A model generated the notes under the pieces. It searched no databases. It saw only the letters and a program-made list of their open reading frames with translations, and had not been told where the DNA came from. Below, in pieces: positions 58,241-64,000 of a DNA stretch of 64,000 nt (position 1 is its first letter; the number at the start of each line of letters is the position of its first letter). The stretch covers positions 124,001-188,000 of the forward strand of contig JADCRB010000075.1 of NCBI GenBank assembly GCA_021464245.1, written 5' to 3'. The position numbers and the translations under genes were made by a program. Origin of the DNA: Carallia brachiata (Eukaryota > Streptophyta > Magnoliopsida > Malpighiales > Rhizophoraceae).

Positions 58241-59413
58241 GAGTCCGTTTGGAATGGATTTTATTTTTTGTTTTCTATTTATTTTTCACAAAAAAAAATA
58301 GAAAACATATTTATTATTGATTTTGTTATCTGTATTTTGTTGAAAAGTTAAAAGTGTTTTTCTAGAAAAAAAATAAATTGGGAAAATAATAAAAACTACC
58401 TTTCGATTTTGTTTTTCACTTTTTTTTCTATACTTTCTCTTACAACATTTTCTTTCTCTATCTATCATCTTTACTATATCTCTCTTTACTCATCCTCTCT
58501 CTATCCCTCTATATCTTTTCTCTCACTACTCATTCTCTCTCTACTCATTCTCTCTCTACTCTCTCTCTCTCTTTTCTATCTCTACCATTCTCTCTCTACC
58601 CTCTCTCTCCTTTTTCTATCTCTATCATTCTCTCTCTACCCTCTCTCTCTTTTCTCTCTCTACTCATTCTTGCTCTACCATCTTTCTCCTTTTTCTCTTT
58701 CTACCATTTCTCTACTAATTCTCCCTCTACTCACTCTCTCTCTCGCTCTCTCCTTTTTCTCCCTCAACCATTCTCTCTACTCATTCTCTCTATACCCATT
58801 CTCTCTCTCATTTTTCTCTCTCTACCATTCTCTCTTCTTTTTTTTGTTCTATCATTCTCTCTCTCTCTCTTTCTTTTTTCTCTCTACTATTCTCTGTCTA
58901 CCCAGATTCTCTCTCCTTTCTGTCTACCCACATTCTCTCTCCTCTCTCTCCTTTTCTCTCGCTCTACTATTATCTCTCTAAACCCCTCTCTCATTTTTCT
59001 CTCTCTAGTCATTCTCTCTCTACCCAGACTCTCTCTTTTTTCTTGTTTTACCATTCTCTCTACTCACTCTCTCTCTACCCTCTCTCTCTCATTTTTCTCT
59101 TTCTACTATTCTGTTTACTCATTCTTTTTCAACCCTTTCTCTTTCTATCATTCTCTCTACTCATTCTCTTTCTTCTCTCTTTCTCTCCTTTTTCTCTCTC
59201 TACCCTCTTTCTCTCTCTCTCTCCTCTTTTTTCTCTCTATATTTATATTCTTTTTACCATTTCTCTCACTATCCTTTTTCTATCTATTTTTTTTATTCTT
59301 ATAAAAAAAATAAAAATTGACAGTAATAAACACAAAAATTTAGTAAACAGCAAAAATTAAAAAAAGAAATAAAAAACAGAAACAAAAAACTGACAGTGTC
59401 TTCAAACGGATGC
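58241..59413. mobile_element. Tourist-like element swollen by a polypyrimidine repeat
   Basis: A TAA target duplication lies at 58238-58240 and 59414-59416. The left end reads GAGTCCGTTTGGAATGG and the reverse complement of the right end reads GCATCCGTTTGAAGACA, sharing TCCGTTTG as in Tourist MITEs. The two AT-rich arms enclose about 850 bp of CT-rich repeat. No transposase; the long open frames inside (Ser/Leu-rich) are products of the repeat. Confidence 0.65.
58430..59290 (+). repeat. Long polypyrimidine tract, degenerate TCTCTCTAC(C)ATTC repeat
   Basis: About 860 bp made almost wholly of C and T, with sparse A, on the plus strand. The recurring words are CTCTCTCTACC, CATTCTCTCTCTAC and TTTTTCTCTCTC. 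It is a degenerate minisatellite built from CT microsatellites. Apparent proteins read from it are artefacts. Confidence 0.9.
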
Positions 59414-59416
59414 TAA

Positions 59417-60053
59417 AATTTAGGATTAGCGAAAACATTTTTTGGGATTAATTTTTAAAAATTTAAAATAATACACCCAAACTGAGAAAATAATTAATGA
59501 TTAGCCGAATTATATCACATTGTACTCATGTCCAAAAACAAAAGTTGTACGTTGGCACGGCCAACTGATACTTTCCTCTATTAAATTGATTAGATATCTA
59601 TAATCCAAAACCAAGAGAAAAACAAAGACATCCAAAGTTAATATTAATACTTAATATAAAAATAAAACTTTACATATTTTAACAAATTTAGTCTGACTAA
59701 CAGTTTGGTTCCCATTGGATCTGACCGGAGTTCTCAAAAACTCAGTAACACTCAAATATACTACTTTGCAATAATTATTTCACCTACACTACACACTTGC
59801 ATTCAGCTGTCTCATCGGATCCTGAAGGGGTTTTAAATTGGATGGGATGGTCAACAAATACATGTAAAGTGAAATGCCCCAAGCAAGAAAAATGTAAAGT
59901 TCACACTGATAGAAATTACACAGATCCATGGTGGGATGATAGAGGATGATCCATGAACCCTAAAATCAAACCTTCCCGCTGAATAACGAATGTCTCGAGT
60001 TGTTGCTGATTGACCAATAAACACATTTTACTTTACTTTAATGAGAACAAACT
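59417..60053. other. 3' flank of the VHA-e gene
   Basis: Contains the 3' UTR of the minus-strand gene and AT-rich spacer. Nothing else supported. Confidence 0.5.
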
Positions 60054-62134
60054 TCACTCCCCTTCGCTGAGGATCGGAACTATGAGGGGCTTCATCTGTG
60101 CAAGATATACAATAGCCCACCTAACAAAACAGAAGATAACGATAGTTAAGCATAAATGAATACACAAAATCAAGAAATTGCAAACGCGTTTTCAAAGTGA
60201 GTTCCAAAGAAACTAGTTTTTGACAGATTGCCAGTCAGGTCAGCTGCAAGCAAGAAATTTGTACACTCCTGGCAGCTGCTAGCACAAACTAGATAGAATA
60301 ATGATGAATGCTTTCATAAGATCTCCCAATTGGATCAAAGATCCAGCAAAGTGAACATGTAACTCAATTATACAGAAGCGTATACAGTCAAGGATGAAAA
60401 GATGAACCCCATTTTATTCAGGAAAGCAGAGTTGAATTTCACAATCTTTTAGGATTAGACATCCCCATTAACAACCAGTGAAGGCAGGAAAATAACTAGC
60501 TGGTAGATTCAATTTGGGATAGAGGAAGTCATGGGAATCTCTAGGTAACACCTAATTATGTATCTGAGCTAAGGATGCTTGCTGATGGAAGAACTTCTTT
60601 TACATGCAAAATCAAAAGGAAAAATGCAAACTTACATCATCCAACAGCAGACTGTTGCTGTTATGACCAATGTTAAGTGGAGCCTGCAAAAAAGACACAG
60701 GTTACGCATATGGTGTCAGATGAGGTAAGACAAGGTAACCATACAGAGTTTCTCCTTAATTATGAAAGGTGCAAGTTTACTACAAAAGATATGACTTCAA
60801 GCATGCACCTAATTTCTCTTAAATCAGTAAAACAGATAAAGAAAAAATTTTGATTTTTAATCAGTTAAACTGCCACCAGATATTGAGCCAAACAACACAT
60901 AAGCATTTGGTTGGATTCAACAACTGACTGCATGGAAGCTATCACTAAATCGAGACATCAAGCGCCATTTGCATGCAAATGTAGTTTGTAATTTAGTATC
61001 TAAAATGTCCAATATTGTTCAAAGTTCTTTACACTCATCAACATGCCAGATTGCCCAGGCGTATGAAGTATTACTAGGTCTACATGGAGGAACATACAAC
61101 TGAAATAGCACAAGCCTTTAGCCAGACAGTGAAAAAATAAAAAGAGAAGATCTAACTAGTTCATAAACCACAAAAAGAGTACGGCTGCATGCATATGACC
61201 TTTCCCTATACCCCATACACTGGAAACAGTAGGTTCGTGCACTAAGACACCCTTCATCAAACTATGAAAAAGATTTTCCTTATTGTTTAAACTTTTCAAT
61301 TCAAGTATCCTAAAGCAAAAGTAGCAGATTGAATGAAGCCATTATGTGCAAACCTTATAAAGACACCAACATTAGATAGAAGAAAGCTATGGCTTCTCTC
61401 AAGTAAATAAAATGGCTCAAACACCAAAGCTGTCTAAAACATTAAGACATAAAGGAACAGCCAGTATCCACATTTTTCTCAACACAAAGTAACCAAGAAA
61501 CCATACTCAACTGATAGATTGCCCAAAATTCACCATTTGCATCTAAATTCTAACACCCAATGAAAGTTACTACCCACTAATGCATACACTATTATGTCAA
61601 AATTCACCTACTGAAACCCTAAGGACTAAATCAAACCATCAAAAAACATGTAACAACTCAGAAAAAAAAAAAATCTATCATATTTTTTAACTGATATTTT
61701 AATCAGCAAATTGAATCATCCACATTCACTGCACCACCCTATTGGATCAAATATATTTTACAAGAACCACTGCTTTGTGGTTCGGATCGATTCCGGTGAG
61801 AGATCTCGGATAAGGCACGAGAAATATCGTAATCATCCAGTCACTTCACGCCTCTCGGGCGCAGAGTTGCAATGCTCTCCGAGAAAAAGCAGCAGATCCA
61901 AGAGTGCCATTTGCCAATACTCATAGAAATGTTGTATATGGCAAATTGGAGCAAATTTTATCAGTTAATAACAGAAACAAAGGCTAAATCTCTCAGTTTA
62001 CGAAAATCGAATTTAAAAGAAGAAAAAAGAGCATACAAGTTAGTAGAGGGGCCCCTGTTGCAGCAGATTCTGGTACAAAGCGACGCGATTATCCCAATCA
62101 CTACGAATATCAGTGTCGTTACCAGAAACCCCAT
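60054..62134 (-). CDS. VHA-e: V-type proton ATPase subunit e
   Basis: Three minus-strand exons (62134-62037, 60683-60636 and 60120-60054) give exactly 70 residues, the known length of plant VHA-e. Subunit e is a small hydrophobic part of the membrane Vo sector of the vacuolar/TGN proton pump. The product starts [20 protein letters not shown], a first membrane helix, then [20 protein letters not shown], then a second helix through [14 protein letters not shown], and ends [13 protein letters not shown]. Two large introns (about 1.35 kb and 0.5 kb) separate tiny exons, so the gene is easily missed by open-frame scans. The promoter has a cluster of TGGGCC motifs. All phases agree. Confidence 0.95.
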
Positions 62135-62350
62135 CGCCACCCGATTTTCTGTTCGGATCTTTTGGATTTCAAGAGTTTTTGATTGGCTGCTGAGATTCAA
62201 CGAATGAGAAAAAAAATAAAACAACAAACAAGGAAAAAAAAAAAAAAAAAAGTTGTTTGGCTGCTGAGAAAATAATCCAAGAAAATGGGGGAAAGAAACT
62301 TCGTTTGAAAGAAAATCCAAAGTTTTTACAATTTAGATGCGAATGGAGAT

Positions 62351-62431
62351 TGGGCCTATGATGGCCCAGTCATTATTGGGCCTTCTGCATTTTTCATTTT
62401 AGAAAAATGCATAGGCTCAAGATTAGGCCCA
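62351..62431. promoter_or_regulatory. Cluster of four site II (TGGGCC) motifs upstream of VHA-e
   Basis: TGGGCC or its complement occurs at 62351-62356, 62363-62368, 62377-62382 and, as GGCCCA, 62426-62431. They lie about 220-300 bp upstream of the VHA-e start codon. Site II elements are bound by TCP factors and are common in promoters of housekeeping genes. Confidence 0.6.
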
Positions 62432-62964
62432 TTAATAATTCTTTTGTTGTGCGCATGTCGGTGTAGTTTGTGTGGGGGTTAAGGAATAAAGATTTAAAAA
62501 AAAAAAAAAACCAAGATAACTGGAGTTGTTAATCTTGTTTGTTTTCGAGTTGAAGATTTATCGTTATGAGTGCAATTACCTGGACATACTTTATACACTA
62601 AAAAATGTAACAAAAACGTAATTATTATATATTTTTGTGGTATTTAGATAATTTATCTGGATACTCGATTCGATACACAATCTTTACTTTATTTTTTATT
62701 AAATATATTATTTATATAATTAGAAAAAAAATATGATTAATCAAAATTTGTAATTAAAAAAGTTTTTTTTTTTTTTTGTTATATACCATGATACTGTAAT
62801 GATGAGTCTAATAAAAAGTGTGTTTAACAAGTATTTGCTCATCTTTATACCCGTAACTATTAGCCTTTTGAGTATATAAGGGCATGAACATGTGTCATCT
62901 TTGTTATTAACACCCCCCCCCCCCCAAAAAAAAAAAACTAACATAATTGCAATGAATTTAAATT

Positions 62965-63110
62965 AAATCCAACCACCTCGGTTTTACTGAAGTGGTGCTG
63001 GGATTTTGGCTCCATCTGGTTGGGGGGTTTGAGCCCTCCAACTCTAAAATCCTTCGTTTAATGGAAGGTTGCCCACTTTAAGTGGGTAGAGTATTTACAC
63101 TTGTACAGTA
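62965..63110 (+). mobile_element. Possible tRNA-derived SINE remnant
   Basis: Box A-like TTTACTGAAGTGGTG (about 62983-62997) and box B-like GGTTTGAGCCC (63026-63036) are in order at tRNA-like spacing. A poly-C plus poly-A run (about 62914-62938) precedes it. Boundaries and target duplication are unclear. Confidence 0.35.
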
Positions 63111-63752
63111 TTTTCTGAACCACGTTTCCTATTCTCTCTAAAAATTAACGATTAACTGTTAATCATTACCAATATTTAAAAAAAAATTAATTAAATCCAT
63201 AATGTTGTATTTGTTGGGTTTTTACGCATATTAATGGATAAGCTTGATGCGAAACTGAATGCCCATTAAACATGAGTTTTTTTTTTCTTTTCTTTTTTTG
63301 GGGTTATTAAAAAGAAGTAGAATATGATTAGCTTCAAATAAAGAAAATAACAAAAAATGATCAGGAGTGAGTGGTCCTACACAAAATTTCCAGGAAAGCC
63401 GCTGAAAACTCAAAGCCACCTTCAAAAAACACAAAACAGTTAAGTTCACACAAAGTTGCAGCCCATGAAAAGCGCCTATTATTTGCCTATGTCAACTAAG
63501 AGCTACCTATGCTTTCGTTCACACTCTTGCACAATCCGAGTTTGAAGCACATTCAACTTTTTGAGACGAGCCTCTAAGACCATGCGGTCCGAGTTAGAGT
63601 TAGATGTAATCAGTTTTACTCCTTTTATTACAAAGATTGTTTCTGCATTGTTCAAGTTTTAGCGGCAAATTTTGGTCTTGTTTACTAATTTGTAGTTCAT
63701 GCAGAATGGACCTTCTTACATAAATTAAACAAAAATTACTAAATAGTAATCA

Positions 63753-63760
63753 TATAAATA
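63753..63760 (+). promoter_or_regulatory. TATA box of the right-edge gene
   Basis: TATAAATA 97 bp upstream of the ATG at 63850, with a 5' UTR of around 65 bp inferred. Confidence 0.6.
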
Positions 63761-63849
63761 GAGAAGCTCCCCTGCACTAGCTCACGCAGCACTTAGAAAA
63801 AAATTGGCTTATAAGCTTTTCTTTAACATTGCCAAGGAATTAAGGAAAC

Positions 63850-64000
63850 ATGGCTCGCTCAACATTTGTTCTCCTCCTGGCCCTTGCCTCCCTTGTTGTT
63901 CTCCTCATCTCCTCTGAGATCTCTGCCGGTGAACAATGTCCTGAATCTGCTGCCGCAGCCGCCGGTGTGTTGTCCCATGAATGTCCTGAATCTGCTGCCG
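63850..64000 (+). CDS. Secreted small protein with 15-residue repeats, cut by the window edge
   Basis: Only the first 50 residues are visible. The start MARSTFVLLLALASLVVLLI is a strong signal peptide, probably cleaved after ISA near residue 26. The mature part begins GEQCPESAAAAAGVLSH and then repeats ECPESAA, so a 15-residue (45-bp) unit with one cysteine recurs: TGTCCTGAATCTGCTGCCG at 63937-63955 and again at 63982-64000. The frame is open to the window edge. It may be a repetitive peptide precursor, an Ala/Ser-rich wall protein, or a cysteine-rich peptide with an expanded N-terminal part. I do not recognise the family. Confidence 0.7.
   Translation, partial: MARSTFVLLLALASLVVLLISSEISAGEQCPESAAAAAGVLSHECPESAA

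Larger units (their letters stand above)
62432..63849. other. Intergenic region before the last gene
   Basis: AT-rich DNA with homopolymer runs, the SINE-like block above and the promoter of the final gene. No other supported gene. Confidence 0.45.

Noticed and set aside
58409..59360. Long Ser/Leu-rich open frames on the plus strand
   Set aside because: They are translations of a CT-rich simple repeat; the protein is almost only Ser, Leu, Phe, Tyr and Pro with no domain.

Overview
This is a piece of nuclear genome from a flowering plant, most likely a woody eudicot. The evidence is multi-exon genes with GT-AG introns of plant size, AT-rich intergenic DNA, plant-only families (MAP65, DUF946, chloroplast trigger factor, GDSL esterase) and small transposons of plant type. 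The species cannot be fixed from the sequence alone.

Layout. 0.5-2.4 kb: DUF946/VPS62-like gene (+). 2.9-3.6 kb: hAT-type non-autonomous element with a perfect 8-bp target duplication. 6.2-7.9 kb: Tourist-like element with a nested reverse-oriented LINE-type insert. 8.9-10.2 kb: GDSL esterase/lipase (-). 13.5-16.3 kb: mitochondrial GrpE (+). 17.6-19.6 kb: uncharacterised protein with an LxLxL (EAR-type) motif (-). 21.0-26.3 kb: chloroplast trigger-factor-like protein (+). 28.9-29.1 kb: ribosomal protein eS28 (+). 29.1-35 kb: gene-poor, with MITE and SINE relics. 35-39.4 kb: MAP65-1-like gene (+). 42.4-43.9 kb: intronless INTS3-like gene (+), lying between two copies of a segment that joins the MAP65 3' end to the LIP5 5' end. 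46.4-49.6 kb: LIP5/VTA1 gene (+). 51.4-51.9 kb: tentative small gene (+). 53.6-54.3 kb: second hAT-type element. 54.6-57.5 kb: BPI/LBP-related lipid-binding protein (-). 58.2-59.4 kb: Tourist-like element filled by about 850 bp of polypyrimidine repeat. 60.1-62.1 kb: V-ATPase subunit e (-). 63.85 kb to the end: start of a secreted, internally repeated small protein, cut by the window edge.

The genes are separate eukaryotic transcription units, not an operon. Their order resembles the Arabidopsis paralogous blocks around At5g55200-At5g55290 and At4g26710-At4g26780 (from memory), which hold GrpE, TIG, MAP65, LIP5 and VHA-e genes. The INTS3-like gene looks like a newcomer between MAP65 and LIP5.

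The most important caution for a user: four otherwise well-conserved genes (GDSL, trigger factor, MAP65, LIP5), and perhaps a fifth at 51.4 kb, each carry exactly one single-base indel in coding sequence, mostly in short homopolymers. This looks more like residual base errors in an assembly than four independent pseudogenes. The most biologically interesting items are the duplication around the INTS3-like gene, which may have given it a captured LIP5-type leader; the EAR-motif protein; the repeat-containing secreted peptide at the right edge; and a possible compensating splice acceptor in the GDSL gene. I did not find a convincing, wholly new multi-gene system.
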